Shown: positions 50,128 to 62,904, counted from the first letter of the stretch. The stretch is 64,000 nt of DNA from Primula veris (GCA_963682055.1 OY821744.1:5868835-5932834); one strand, 5' to 3'. Notes: a model not told the origin generated them from the sequence alone. Numbers and translations: made by a program.

Positions 50128-53100
50128 ATGCCTAAGACAAGGGCTCTAATGGTGGTGTCATTGGTGATCATGAGTTTCGTCGTGGTTTATGTACATGGAG
50201 AGAGATCATCGCGGATGGCTAGTCATTTTTCAAGTGATCGTTACAAACCCGAAATGAAAAAAATGCAAGTATTTAAGGGCTCTTTTTTCCAGCGAGAATC
50301 GGTTGCTTCTCATCCTCCGAGCTCGTTCGTGTCACCAAATTTTCGTCGAGAACTTGCTTCGTCGCCATCGGTGAGATATAATTATATAGTTTTAGTCAAA
50401 TATCATTAGAAATGTTGTAAATTTTGTTATTGTACAAATATATTTTAACAAAATAGCACTGCCAAAAAACCTAGATAGCCAGATATTCTAGAAGGATTCT
50501 ATTTCACATTCTTAAGTGCCAAAGCTCTTTTTTCCCCTTGTAATTGCCTTAAAGGCAAGATGGTAGCAATAGGCGTTATCTTTTCAGAGCATATAATAAA
50601 TGATAAAACAAATTATAGTGCTCTTCTTTCTGAAAGGTGAAAAATTATGGTATTATAAGTATATACTAGTATTCTAGATACTTTTGATAAACGTCAAAAA
50701 ATTAGTTTTATAAAGGTTGTCGCAAAATTATAATAACTCACTCAACTAGTGGCCAAGTTAAGGAATAACTTAAGAATCAAAATTTAAATTTTCTGTATTT
50801 CAAATGTTTCATAATTAACTTTTATAATTTGCAAAAGAAATGCGTCACTGTGGATTGCAGGACCCTAGCTATCGTTTATTTTTGGTAAATTTGGGAAAAT
50901 ATAACATAAACTACAATTTTTCAAGGCATTGTAAATTTGAAATGCTGTTGTTCGATCAACCATACTTGAACTATTCTAGCTTACCTTTTTTTTATCACAT
51001 TAATTAAGCCAGATGATAAATATTTATGCTCATATATTTTCCTACCCAAAAGATCTATACTCCGTATCTTTCTGATGTGGCATGCAAAGATCTTATTTGT
51101 GAAGTTTGAGTACTTTTATTTACCAAGTTTGAGACTTTGGTAATGACACTTGATTTTATTTTCTGTTTGTTATGTTGGATAATGCTAGCTAGAAGTATAT
51201 GAGTAGGACTTTTTCCCCAGAAGTAGGTGGAAAATCAAGTAGGAAAACTTATTTTTTTGTCCAAAGTTTCCCCCTCATATTTTATTGCTAAACACAATAC
51301 ACACCAGTCTTTTGAAAACATTGGGTAATTTTACTATTCATTCCTTTCTTTTCTCTCTTCATGTGTGACATGATTTTTACATATAAATTAACAACGAAAG
51401 ATGATTTATGGTTGAACGGTAGGTGACTTCAAATTCACGTGAGTATCGTGTGACCTCATACGGAGCGGACCCGAGTGGAAAAACAGACAGTGTAGACGCA
51501 ATTATACAGGCAATATCGGAAGCATTTGAGGTAGTAGTACCAGATGGTTATCATTTAATGCAAGGGATCAAAAATCTTGGCGGTGCCGAAATAAACCTCG
51601 AAGGCGGAACTTATTCCATAAGCCGCCCCATCAAGTTGCCCACCACTGGTCGGGGTAATTTCAAGGTACATTTGTATATGTTTATACTATATATATGCTT
51701 CTCATTAAACTGCATTTTTTGGGTGCGATATCTACGAGATAGCGCCTCTATATCTCATTGATCAAATTTTTGTTATTGAAACACTGTGTTCTGAATATTT
51801 TAGTAAGTTTTATTGAAACACTAGTGTGTCAATCGTCACCTTAAAATTTTTGCAACTATGTGATACTCCTATATAATATAATAGAAGTATAAGATTTTAA
51901 AAAAAGAGAAGGAAAAAAAAAAAGAATTTAGTTTGCTCAAAAGGTGCTGTAAAACAAGACAACAATTTATTATCTACGGCATCGTTTAATGTGAAAAGTA
52001 GTCGTATCTAATTCCTTGCCGGCTCATGCCGACTAATGTCTTTCATACAAATAACATAATTAAAGAAAAGAGCATAATAAATTAATAGAATGTTGTTTTG
52101 AATTTGAAAATAAATGGACCTTTCTAAAGTCATGTTCATGGAAAGGAAAGTCACAGCAACTTCTCACATTTTGATAAAAAATAATGTACATGTGATCTTT
52201 TTCTATGTGCTTAAAAAATTGGGGTTACAATCCTCATATTATTAAAAAAACTTAATATGAAGTATATAATATCATATATTATCCACTCACATTTGAATTT
52301 TCTGGAAATTTTGTCCCTCCTTATGTTAACTGAGCCTGAAAAATATATATTACCCTCATGGAGCTATATATTTACGTCTTTAACTTTTATGTTGGTCAAA
52401 TAGAAATATAACTATATCTTTTATGATTGTAAGTAAGCTTATTAATTAACTTTGGTTTAATTGAGTTATAAGATGATGATAATTGATATGCTTCACTAAA
52501 CTTTAAATATTCATTGTAGGTAATGTTTTTCCAACTACTAGAAACCTAATGTGTTTGGCACCTAATTGCTAATTCCTTCAATTTTTCTAATTTAGTAGTT
52601 GTCTTAAACATTTGTCACGCTCTTGCCACATAATTCCTTTTCATGCAGGGCGTCACAACTCACAAGTATGGAAATCAAAAGAGAATAAATAAATAAATTC
52701 TAGTCATATATAGGCTCGGTCAGACTCAACACACCAATTATCAATTTAAATTTAAAATTTCATTTTCATCCCGAAATTTAAGAGTCTGTTATTCGCTCAT
52801 ATTTGTAATATTTTTAATTAATATTTAACTTTATGGTAGTCTTAAATAGGATTCTATAATATTATATTTGAATTTTTATTTTGTTGAATCGTCAAATAAA
52901 ATATATTAAAATCATTAAAAAAATTAAATATTTTTAATTAATATTTAAGTTTACTACAGTCTCAACTAGAGTTACATAAATATTATATTTGATATATTTT
53001 TATTTTTTTTGCTTGTGGTGTAAAAAGAATTCTAAAAATTATATGAAGGGCTGTCTGATAATTAGTCTGATTGAGTCAGTCTGACTCTATAGCGTTACTA

Positions 53101-54539
53101 AAAAACTCATGGTACGATCACCAACACTTTTATGTACCTTAATATGTATAATTAATGTTACAAAAAAGTAACGAACTCGCCACTTTGGTCATGCGATGAT
53201 CAAATGCTATGTTGCGCATCAGGTTTATGGTAATTTTGGCATGTTTTGTTTATTTTTGCTGGCTCATACATACAATGATATTGTGATGGTAACTTTTATG
53301 TATAAATAACCTATTCTGACTTGTTACTTTGTGACAACTATTACGTCGTATATATATGTACTTCCAACAAATAAGTATAAACATCTCAAACTGGTCTAGT
53401 AAACAAGGTCCTAAATCAAATATTTCAAAACAAAATATATAAAACTAGTCTTATGACGTGCAATATGTTCAAAGATGATGCTATTTTTTATTAATTTTAA
53501 AATAATTAAAGCTTAAACTATACAGATTTATGGAGGCACGTTGAAAGCTTCGAGCGATTTTCCAACCGACGGATACTTAATCGACATATCAGCCTCCTCT
53601 TCTTCTTCATCTAATAACGAAAACTACGATTACGAATTTGTAACCTTAAGAGATCTCATGTTGGACTCAAACTTCCGAGGCGGGGGTATTCAAGTCAATA
53701 ATTCACTAAGAACAAGCATAGACAATTGTTACATTGCACATTTCACTACCACTGGCATACTAGTACAAGGAGGCCATGAAACTTATATTCGAAACTCGTT
53801 TTTGGGACAACACATTACCGCTGGTGGACACCCCAAGGAAAAGGAATTTTCGGGCACCGCAATTAATATCATGGGAAACGATAATTCCATAACCGACACA
53901 GTTATTTTCTCAGCTGGGACAGGTATTATAATATCTGGCCAGGCTAATCTAATTTCCGGGGTACATTGCTATAACAAAGCGACCGGATTTGGTGGTACAG
54001 GAATTTATCTTAGACTTCCGGGTTTGACACAGACTAGGATTGTCAATTCGTATTTGGATTATACGGGTATAGTCGCGGAAGATCCTGTGCAACTTCACAT
54101 TACAAATAATTTTTTCCTTGGAGATGCTAATATTGTTTTGAAATCGATAAATGGCGCTGTTGATGGGGTTAACATTGTTGATAACATGTTTAGTGGGTCC
54201 GATAAAGGGATCGATATTGTGCACTTGGATCAATCAAATAGACCTTTTAGAAATGTTGATCAAGTTGTTGTTGATAGAAACAATGTGAAGGGAATGAATC
54301 TTAAATCAACCATTGCTAGAGGGTCTATAGAGGGGAACAACAGCATGTTTAGCTTCGACTTTAACCGGATCTTATTATTTCCCAATATGATAAAAAATGT
54401 ACAGTACACACTAAGCGCGACTGGAACTTTATTTCCTAGTCATGCTATACGTAACGTATCAGATAACCGCGTTGTGATTCAGACCAATGTTGAGGCCCCG
54501 GCTAGTATTTTTGTTGTTGTAAATCAAGGATATAACTGA
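50128..54539 (+). CDS. QRT3: QRT3-like polygalacturonase (pectinase), copy 1
   Basis: Three exons, 50128-50370, 51423-51665 and 53526-54539, all in phase 0, encode 499 residues. A signal peptide covers about residues 1-24 (ends VVYVHG). The domain begins with YGADPSGKTDS (from residue 94), typical of the pectate-lyase-3/GH28-like beta-helix fold, followed by MQGIKNLGGAEINLEGGTYSISRPI. The long last exon holds the repeating beta-helix turns: FRGGGIQV, RTSIDNCYIAHFTTTGILVQGGHET, SFLGQHITAGGHPKE, SGVHCYNKATGFGGTGIY, NSYLDYTGIVAEDPVQ. These match Arabidopsis QUARTET3, a secreted enzyme that breaks pectin in the pollen mother cell wall so that microspores separate. Paralogues have other, less known roles, so 'QRT3-like' is safer than orthology. 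It is tail-to-tail with copy 2. Confidence 0.93.
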
Positions 54540-55151
54540 AACTATATGTATCAGTAAATACTGCCATCAAGTGCATATGGCCGGTTGCAATAATTAGATT
54601 ATTTTAATTTGGTATTGTTGTATTGATGATTTGATGTCATTGTTATATTCTTGATTTTGTTAAGGAGAAATTTCTTGATATACTAGTATTCTTGATATTG
54701 TTGAAGGAGAAATTTCTTGATACTACAAGTCAATAAATATCAAAGTGATGAACTTTTCAATAAAAGGAACCGGCTATTTATCATGATCTTTAGCTACGAT
54801 CAATCTAGCAGTTTTGTATAGAATTACAAAGAATTGAGTTCGTTACGACAAATTCAATTTCTAGTAATTACGTATATATTTAGAAATATCGGAAGCTAGC
54901 ATGTATAGCGCACAGAATAATAACGCGACAACGCAAAATTCTCAACAAAACATTCTAAACTAATTCAAAATGTCCATAATTGTACGAGTGAAAAGCCACC
55001 TCTTGGTCTGCAGATAGCAGACTACCATTCTAGTTGCATTCTTAAATTTTACTAAAAACTAAGTCTCCGATTGTGCCACAAAATCTTAGTAGAAGAAATT
55101 TCAAAGCAATTCAATGTTTTAACTGAACAAGTTTCTTTCCCCAGCATTGAT
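54540..55151. other. Spacer between the convergent QRT3-like genes
   Basis: About 610 bases holding both 3' UTRs. A short direct repeat 'aaggagaaatttcttgata' occurs at about 54663 and 54704. No other feature seen. Confidence 0.6.
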
Positions 55152-58100
55152 TTATTGATCAACCTCGATAGAGACCACCCCATTCACCGCCTTATCGCTC
55201 TCTACCACCACCACGTTATTTGAAATATTAGTCACCGCATGTGAAAAAAATATTCGGCCCCCAGGTATATAAAAAGAATATTGCACATGATTAATCCTAC
55301 TAGGAAAAACTAAAGTCGATGAAAAATCCGCAACCCATTTGGTCCCATTTCCACTCACTGCCCTTTTCCCTACTGTTGATCTCAAGCTCATACCATCCAC
55401 ATTGTTCCGATCAATAATCACTTGATCAATATTTTTAAACTGACCTTCTACTTTAACAATCGGAAACATTCTATTCGGGTCCCCACTAAACATATTATTC
55501 ACTATGGTTAATCCGTGAACCATACCACTAACCGCTTTCAACACTATATTTCCATCTCCCAAGAAAAATCCATTTGTGACGTGAACTTGCGAAGGGTCTT
55601 CAATGACTATAGCATTGTAATCTAAGTAACTATTGTCTATTCTTGTTTTTCCAGCCTTGACTAAAATTCCAATCCCACCAAAAAAAGTGGCTTTATTGTA
55701 ACAATGTACCCCAGTGATTATGTTAGCCTCATTCCGAACAATAATCCCAGTACTCGCAGAAAAAATAGCTACATCAGTTATAGCATTATCATTGCTTGCA
55801 AGATCGATGGCGGTGCCCGTAAAACCTCTCTCTCGACTATCGCCTCCGGTCGTTGAGTGTTGACCTAGAAAACAACTCGATATAAAAGTCTCATGACCCC
55901 TTTGGACTAAAATACCATTTGTTGAGAAATGTAAAAAAAAACAATTGTCTATGCGAGTGCGTGCCGAATCAATCACAAAAAGACCACCACCTCGATAGCC
56001 TGAATCAAAGAGGATATCTTGAAACGTAATTGCCTCATAGAAAATTGGAGCGTTTTGATCTTTTTGATCTCTGAGAAAATCATCAGAGGTTTTCTTGAGT
56101 GTTACTGAATTCGATGCCCATAATTCAATCAAATGCCTATTGCCTGGAAATGTGCCCGAGGCCCTAATACTTCCTCTTTGTACCTTAAGAAGAACAAGAA
56201 ACGATTTTTGTTCGGCTCTATCATACAGGACAATTTTTACCAATGCAATTTTTACTTCCTCCGTTCCAAATTGTTGGGGCTATACGAAACTACGTGCAAT
56301 TTTGACCAACAAATAATTCATATATAAGTTGTCGAAATCGAATTTTTTAAAAGTTAATCACATAGTTCAAATGTTAAGCTGTATGAACAAATTTTAAAAG
56401 GTGCATAGAGCTCCAATATTTTGGGACGGAGGGAATAACTTTTTCCGATAGTTGTCTTCACGAAATAAATTGCTAACATGGCGTGAGTATTACCGTCAGT
56501 TTTTTTGTAGACTATACGGTTTTGTAATTTGGGACAAAAACGTGCTGATAGCAATCTGGTTGCAGATTCGATTAAACTTGTAAATGTATAATTCAAATTA
56601 TTTTCCTTGCTACCATGTTTACTATGTTAACATCCAAAGTTTCTTTAGTCGTCGTGATAATTTCCCCTCTAGACATCAAAATGAATTAAGTTGTTACTAT
56701 ATACTATGAAGTTTAGGAAAGAGCGAACCCAATTACAACGCTTATTCAGCTGTTTTAAAGTAAAGTGTGGAAATAGGGACAAAGTAACATAGAAGAAAAT
56801 ATGAATTCTAACCATAAATTTCAGCCTATATGCATACTGGTGGGTGTTCGCGGTTCGATTCGTCTCGGTTTTTGAGTAAAATACGAACCAAACCAATAAA
56901 AAACAATTGGTTCAGTTCGGTTTTGACAAAAAAAATTATCCAAACAAAACCAATTATAATCGGTTTGGTTCGGTCGGTTTGAAGTTAAACAAATAAAAAA
57001 CACAATATTCAAATTTATACTAATTTCATAAAGTTTTCGCTTATATTTCGTTGAACTAAAAGTCAAATAACAAATAAATTTATAAATGATTTAACAAAAT
57101 ATATTATTAATTAATACAAATAACAAGTAAAACATCATATATCAACTTATTGAAGTATATATATAAGTAATTATATATTTTTTATATATGAATAAAAATA
57201 ATCGGTTCGGTTCGGTTCGATTCGGAACGATTTGAAAATCACTAAAACCACAAACCGAATCAATTAAATCGGTTTATCAAATTTAAAACCAAACCAATTA
57301 AGTTTTTGATCGGTGTGGTTGGTTTATGTACCTACTACTGAATTATTGATTTTTGATTACCTAATTCTTGGACCTAGAATTTCACATGTGGGTCAATTTT
57401 TGTACAATTTTGACATATAACTTGACTAGGTAAATTAATGGTGTATAGAGTCAATCCAAGACTTGACCCTTGGTACAAGGAAATTAATTGGCTCTTCTTT
57501 TCTAAAAAGGAAAAGATTAAAGAGGGTTGAACAACTAATTAAAGATGCATTAATGAGCTAGATTGATTAAACCAATAACTATTGTAGTTAATGCACTTTC
57601 ATTCATGCATCAAAACTCGGAGACGTGGCATTACCCATGTGTTCCATACTTAAAATAATAATTACAAGGAAATATATAGTACCATAGAAAGAAACGAAGA
57701 AAACGGAAAATATGCAAAAATTGTTAAGGAAAAACGAAATGAACACTTAAAACTAATGAAAAGTAAAAACATTTCCAGCCAATATTCTGCTAATATATTC
57801 GTACAAGACTTAAGGGTTTTGTTTTGCAGCATTAATATACACATTTAGTTGATTTATTTGACATAATGAATCAAAATTGAGTTATGTAAGTTCAAGTTTG
57901 TAGTTTTATATATCACAGACCAATTATTCCCAGATTTCATTATCAATTAATTAAACTCATTATCAATTAATTAAACTGTCTTGTAATTTATTTGTTGTTC
58001 ACAAACTGAAGTTATAAGTTGTAAGTAAATTAACAAGCCTTAAGCCAAAAAATAAAGGAGAAACACTTAGCTTATACTAATATGTATAAATTAATCTGTT

Positions 58101-59400
58101 AAAATAAATGGATGAGGAAACTGATTTTACTGATTTTATTGCATGCTCACTGTCAGGGTTCGAACCCTGACACCTCCGAAGCAGGTTAAAAAAAAAACTG
58201 ATTTTATTGCTTCCTTACATGAAAAAAGAGATTGACGTTATTCGTGTAACTAACGAGGGACCTTACATTAAAGTTAATAAAAGCATCAAAAACTTTAAAA
58301 AAAATTCAACCACGTCCACCCAAGAACAAAAGTGATCCATATGATGATTAATTATGTTTTCTTAAAAATACAGAGTCCTTTGTTGCTTACTAAAAACATC
58401 TTTAATCATAACTATTTTTCATTTCATCATTTCAGACCCTTTACTAACCTACTTACTTTCCAAAAGTGATGGGAAAATGCATATGATAAAACTTAATTGG
58501 TAAAAGAAAATTAAAAAAGGATAAAGGTTATCATAAGCTCTTAATTATAAGATTCAAACTCTGCATCTACTAGTTGAAAGTACGGACCAAGTGTGAAATA
58601 ATAAAATTGTATTATGTTTTTTTGGCATGTAAAAAATATTATTCATTGTTATCTCGGGATAACTTACCAGGACATTGCCGATACCGGAAGGGAACCTAAT
58701 AGGTTTGCTAATCAAATAATTTCCACCTTGTAAATCGATTACAACTCCCCCTAAATCTTTAATCCCGCTAACCAATTTGTGCCCGTCATTTTTAACCCCA
58801 ACAGCCTCACTCACAGCACCTAGTATCGCGTCTGTGCTATCTTTCACCCCCGTGGGGTCCGCCCCGTACCCTGTCGGGTAAAAAACTCTCCCCTCATTCT
58901 GGAAAAAAGAAAACTAATGATAAATTTCATGAACACAAATCACTAGGAGAAAAACTACAGAATGCATATTAAGAGTATGCATCAATACAAGAGTAGTTAA
59001 CCAAATCCACTTTGTAAATGTGGTTTCTAAATCTATATGCGTTAATATCCTAGTTTTACAATAGATTGCTTCTGTCCAATTTTAAAATGACATGACTTTG
59101 CCTTTGTGTGATGATTTTAGTGAATTTTTTTTATTTAAAGTATATATTCAAATTTGAAAATACTAAAATGTAGCTTGGGAGAAAGATATGTTAATTTCTA
59201 TAAAAATATACATAGTGTGTGATACGAACCTTTGAGTAGTTTGCGACTTTGACCTGGGAATTAGGGGACGAGAGCACGGTTAATGTTCTCTGTTGAAGTT
59301 TTCGATGGAGTTCGTATAGCTTTTGGTGTTCATGGGAAGAACTAGTTGTAATTTTTGTTCGAAAAAATAAGATGAACATCAAACACCAAAAGTGAGTCAT
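55152..59400 (-). CDS. QRT3: QRT3-like polygalacturonase (pectinase), copy 2
   Basis: Three exons in transcript order: 59400-59230, 58898-58668, 56183-55152; joined 1434 nt, 477 residues, phases 0. Exon count, phases and domain order equal those of copy 1, so the two genes derive from a local inverted duplication. The N-terminus (MTHFWCLMFILFF) is a short hydrophobic stretch that could act as a signal peptide but is weaker than in copy 1. Domain landmarks: YGADPTGVKDS (from residue 68), VSGIKDLGGVVIDLQGGNYLISKPI, YRGGGLFV, RTRIDNCFFLHFSTNGILVQRGHET, CFLGQHSTTGGDSRE, TGVHCYNKATFFGG, IDRNNVDGMSLRSTV. The last exon is preceded by a TTCTTAAG acceptor rather than CAG. Intron 2 (2.5 kb) carries a Stowaway-like MITE 70 bases before the exon. 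Likely secreted pectin-degrading enzyme; specific role unknown. Confidence 0.9.
56253..56437. mobile_element. Stowaway-like MITE in intron 2 of QRT3-like copy 2
   Basis: Left TACTTCCTCCGTTCC and right end read backwards TATTCCCTCCGTCCC, with TA target duplication, the classic Stowaway terminus. Length about 185 bp. Confidence 0.88.
56830..57320. mobile_element. CGGTTCGG-rich non-autonomous element in intron 2 of QRT3-like copy 2
   Basis: Both outer parts are rich in GGTTCGGTT/AACCGAACC words in roughly inverted arrangement around an AT-rich centre, the hAT-MITE style seen elsewhere in the window. No clear target duplication. Confidence 0.5.
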
Positions 59401-59457
59401 TTCTCTTGTATATTTTGTTACACGTTTAAAGTTTGTGAAGAGAGAGGGTGAGAGGGT

Positions 59458-59470
59458 TTAAATAAGGGTA
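59458..59470 (-). promoter_or_regulatory. Possible TATA box of QRT3-like copy 2
   Basis: Minus strand reads CTTATTTAAACC about 60 bases upstream of the ATG at 59400. Confidence 0.4.
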
Positions 59471-59568
59471 GTTACATGGTTTGGAGCCCTTTGAGGTTTT
59501 TAAATACAAGAATGGCAAAGGCAAAATATATGGTCTAGAATAAGTATTTTTATGGTTTATTTCTTATT

Positions 59569-59806
59569 TACTCATTTTGTTTCAAATTGTCGTTCTATAC
59601 GAAAGTACGTCTAATTTTTATCGATAAATAACTTATATTTAAGTTGTCGGAATCAAATTTTTTAAAAGTTAATCACATAATTCAAATGTTAAACTATATG
59701 AACAAATTTTAAAAATCTATATTTTTATAATTTAAGTACGAGATATTTACCGGTCAAATTTACACGTAAATATATAGAGCTCCAATATTTTGGGACGGAA
59801 AGAGTA
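59569..59806. mobile_element. Stowaway-like MITE upstream of QRT3-like copy 2
   Basis: Starts TACTCATTTTGTTTC and ends 'attttgggacggaaagagta'. The interior matches the element at 56253-56437 over long stretches ('tttaaaagttaatcacata', 'atgaacaaattttaaaa', 'gagctccaatattttggga'). It lies about 170 bases upstream of the start codon. Confidence 0.85.
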
Positions 59807-61171
59807 TATTATACTGTGAAGTATGTATTATATTTGAACGAGACTATAAGTGATGAATCATAGGAGAAATTAGTGAAAAGTCTAATATCTTGACTCTTGT
59901 AAATGAATTAGGTATGACAGCTCATTTCTTGATAGTATTTGTCAATTTGAGTAGTAAGAGGGTAATTAAGAATTTAAGTGGCAAATTTTATGGAACCTTT
60001 ACTGATTTTGTGTAAAGTAACAACGAATTCTTAATAATAGGAAATCCTAAAATGTAAATAATTATAGCAGTGATAATGGGGGCGATAATGGGGGTAATGG
60101 GAGGTGATGAGTTATAAATTTTGGGTGATAATTTTAGGAAGAAAAAACAAACGTCTTCAAATTTAAACTTAAACATGACTAAAATGTAAATAAATATAGT
60201 ATGATATAACGTGCCCCTTCCAAGATTTATACATTAAAGTGTATAAAAGTCCAAATTAAATCATAGTCGTTAAGTATCTCGTTTTATTAAGCAAATAGCT
60301 GGTGATGGTCTTCATTTGAATCAACCACAAACTCTATTTGGTCCATGTTCTTTAAATTTAAAGATTGATATTACTCAAGTTGTAAGATGGGGCTTAATAA
60401 CTCAATATGTGCAGAAAATGCATGACCAAAAACTTAATTCTTCGCTATCGTTTGAAATCAATCACCTTTTTTAATTAATCCCGTTCTTATGTTCCAGGTT
60501 GTGGTTTTTTGCTTTACAACAATGAGGACACTTTATGATCAGAACTCAGAAGTTACACATATCTAAAGTTCTAAACGTGTATTTGTGATCACTCCACGGA
60601 AGTTAGTTGTAGTTTTCATTTGATATACAATATCAAAGACGAAACAATTAGGACGCCTGCATTAAATGTGAAAGAATGTGAGGATTGGGGCATTTTACCA
60701 AAATCGATTTATATAATAAATTGGGGCATTTTACAATTGATTGTTCGTTTTCAAGATTTAAGTATTACGCATTCTTCTTATGAGTTGAGCGAGTTGAAAG
60801 CTGACTTAATTCCTCAAAGTAATGTTGAGCGAGCTAAGTGTGCTCGGGTGTCTCATTATATTTAAGAGTGTGTGACATCTTGCACCCTAAATGAAAAGTA
60901 TTGATAAGTATCCAAATACCGAATTGAGACGGGAATTGCGTATGCGGTATGTAATAGGGTGACTGCACACCCTCAAATGAGAAAATAGCACTGTCGAACG
61001 TTGTTTATTGATCAAGTAAAGTTAAACATGTTCTAAGTGGATTGTGGGCCTCTTAAGGCGACTTCTAAGAAATACAGTGCTCCAAAAAGTATGAAAGCTT
61101 GCAAGGATCGTTCCTTTTACACAATGAGACAAATTATCACCAAGTTTTGGCTTAATCATTAAGAAAACTCA
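59807..61171. other. Intergenic region
   Basis: AT-rich, no gene recognised on either strand. Confidence 0.45.
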
Positions 61172-61180
61172 TCCTATATA
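61172..61180 (+). promoter_or_regulatory. TATA box of the small gene at 61318
   Basis: CTATATAAG, a consensus plant TATA box, about 140 bases before the ATG at 61318, implying a 5' UTR of about 110 bases. Confidence 0.6.
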
Positions 61181-61317
61181 AGACCCAAACCTGAACTATT
61201 ATTTTTGTGCTAATTAGTGAACACTTTTGAAGTTGCATACAACTGTGTAGAAATTGAAAAGAGCAGAAAGGGTAAAAGTTTTAGCTTTCTATTAGAGATT
61301 TTTACAAGGCAGGCAAA

Positions 61318-61509
61318 ATGAATAACCAAAAGAAAGTATCTACACACTCAAACAAAGGGCTGTTTGGGGTTTTTGTCTCGTGGTTTCATTTGATTTTTAA
61401 GAGTTTGTATGCAAAGGATTCGAAGCCACCAACAAGATCCGGTCCAGAAGCAAACATGATCGGTGCAGCTAAGCATTTCTCTAGTGCTCATAAAGTAAGA
61501 TTTAGCTGA
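61318..61509 (+). CDS. Small plant protein of unknown function, 63 residues
   Basis: A single-exon frame with a good start context (gcaaaATGAA) downstream of a consensus TATA box. The N-terminal third is basic (MNNQKKVSTHSNKG), the middle hydrophobic (LFGVFVSWFHLIFKSLY), and the C-terminus (GPEANMIGAAKHFSSAHKVRF) looks like a conserved motif of small plant proteins. I have a weak memory of similar stress-related plant proteins but cannot name the family. It could be membrane-associated through the 17-residue hydrophobic stretch. Without comparison data it remains a likely but unproven gene. Confidence 0.55.
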   Translation: MNNQKKVSTHSNKGLFGVFVSWFHLIFKSLYAKDSKPPTRSGPEANMIGAAKHFSSAHKVRFS

Positions 61510-61826
61510 ATAGCAAGTTACAAGCCAAACAAAGTATTATTTATTTCCTGTAACTGAGATATAATCGTGTACTTGTTTGTCTCCAAATTCAGCATACCAA
61601 CATACCACAAAACCTAAGGAATTTTCCTGTAAGATACCAGATAATACTCCGTATTTTCTCAATCAGACCAGCCAAACTTCCAAAATAACCTCTATCGATT
61701 ATGCATGCCATTCCCACAGTTATGTAACATATGTAATGATTCTGGTTTTGGACCAGTGTTCTGTGTTGACAAAGTTATTATGTTGGCCTTTATTGCCAGT
61801 TATAACATGTACTTGAGTTAATATTA

Positions 61827-62904
61827 AGGTGCTGTTTGGAAATCAAATGCTTCCCTAAAAAGTGTTGTCTGGAAAAGTGCTGTTGAAAAGTGACTTATAT
61901 AAAAAGTACTTTAGAAAAAATTAGCGTCTGGTGAAAAAGTGCTTTTGATTTTTATAAGTTTTGTATGCGTTTGATATGTATAAGTTCGAAATGATTTTAA
62001 TACCACAATAATTCATATACTACGAAAACACACATAAAGAGAAATTCTACCGGACGAGAGAGAAAATAGTTCTATTAGTATAAGAGAGAGTGAGAGAAAA
62101 AGGACGCACCGTAACAAAATAACAAAAAATCACAAAAAAATCAAAAAAATTATAAAAAATCACCAAAAATTATTTAAAAAAATCACCAAAAATCACCAAA
62201 AAATATTTAAAAAAAATACAAAAATCACAAAAAAATTTATAAAAATTTACAAAAAATCACAAAAAATGAAAAAAATCACAATTTTTTTAAAAAATTACAA
62301 AAAAATATATAATTTTTTTTGTCAATATAACACTTTTTATACCGAAAGTGCATATACTTTAGCTAAAAGTACATCTGGTTCAGTCGAAAGTGCATCTAGT
62401 ATAGCCGAAAGTGCATAAAGTTCAATAAAAGTGATTTTTTTCATTTTTTTTTTATAATTTTGTGATTTTTTTCATTTTTTTAATAATTTTTTGTGATTTT
62501 TTTTATATTTTTTATATTTTTATAATGTTTTGTGATTTTTTTTCATTTTTTATAATTTTATGTGATTTTTTTTTTGTTTTTTATAATATTTTGTGATTTT
62601 TTATAATTTTTTATAATTTTTTTTATTTTTTTTGTGATTTATTTTATTTTTTTTTCGTTTTTTGTGATTTTTATTGATTTTTTATTTGTTTTTTGTATCT
62701 ATTGGGCATTATTTGTTTTTTATTTTGACTTTGTGAGGAAGTCTATTTTCAGAAGTGTCAAAAAACAACTTCTCCCAAATGGACTTCTAATGCTCCGAAC
62801 TTTTTGGGAAGTGGGTTACTTTTACTTACCAAACACTCATAATTTTGCTAGATGGGCTTCTGGACCTAGGAAGTGCTTCCAATCTGTCCGCCAAACACAC
62901 CCTA
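61827..62904. mobile_element. hAT-like MITE with inverted low-complexity arms
   Basis: Left 'aaggtgctgtttgg' and right end read backwards 'tagggtgtgtttgg' form terminal inverted repeats; further in, 'aaatgcttccc' and 'gaagcacttcc' also face each other. Flanks share 'aatatt'. The interior has 'aaaaatcacaaaaaa' repeats at 62120-62310 and their complement 'gtgattttttt' at 62430-62690, able to fold back on each other, with a small 'gaaagtgcat' minisatellite between them. Confidence 0.6.
62335..62425. repeat. Minisatellite of ~28-bp units
   Basis: Three to four imperfect units around 'gaaagtgcatctagtatagcc' at the centre of the foldback element. Confidence 0.6.

Noticed and set aside
58150..58185. 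tRNA-like T-arm 'agggttcgaaccct'
   Set aside because: Only a T-loop-like palindrome; there is no acceptor stem, D-arm or anticodon arm at the right distance upstream.
60620..60865. 81-codon + strand frame
   Set aside because: No recognisable motif, no promoter signal, composition typical of AT-rich intergenic DNA.
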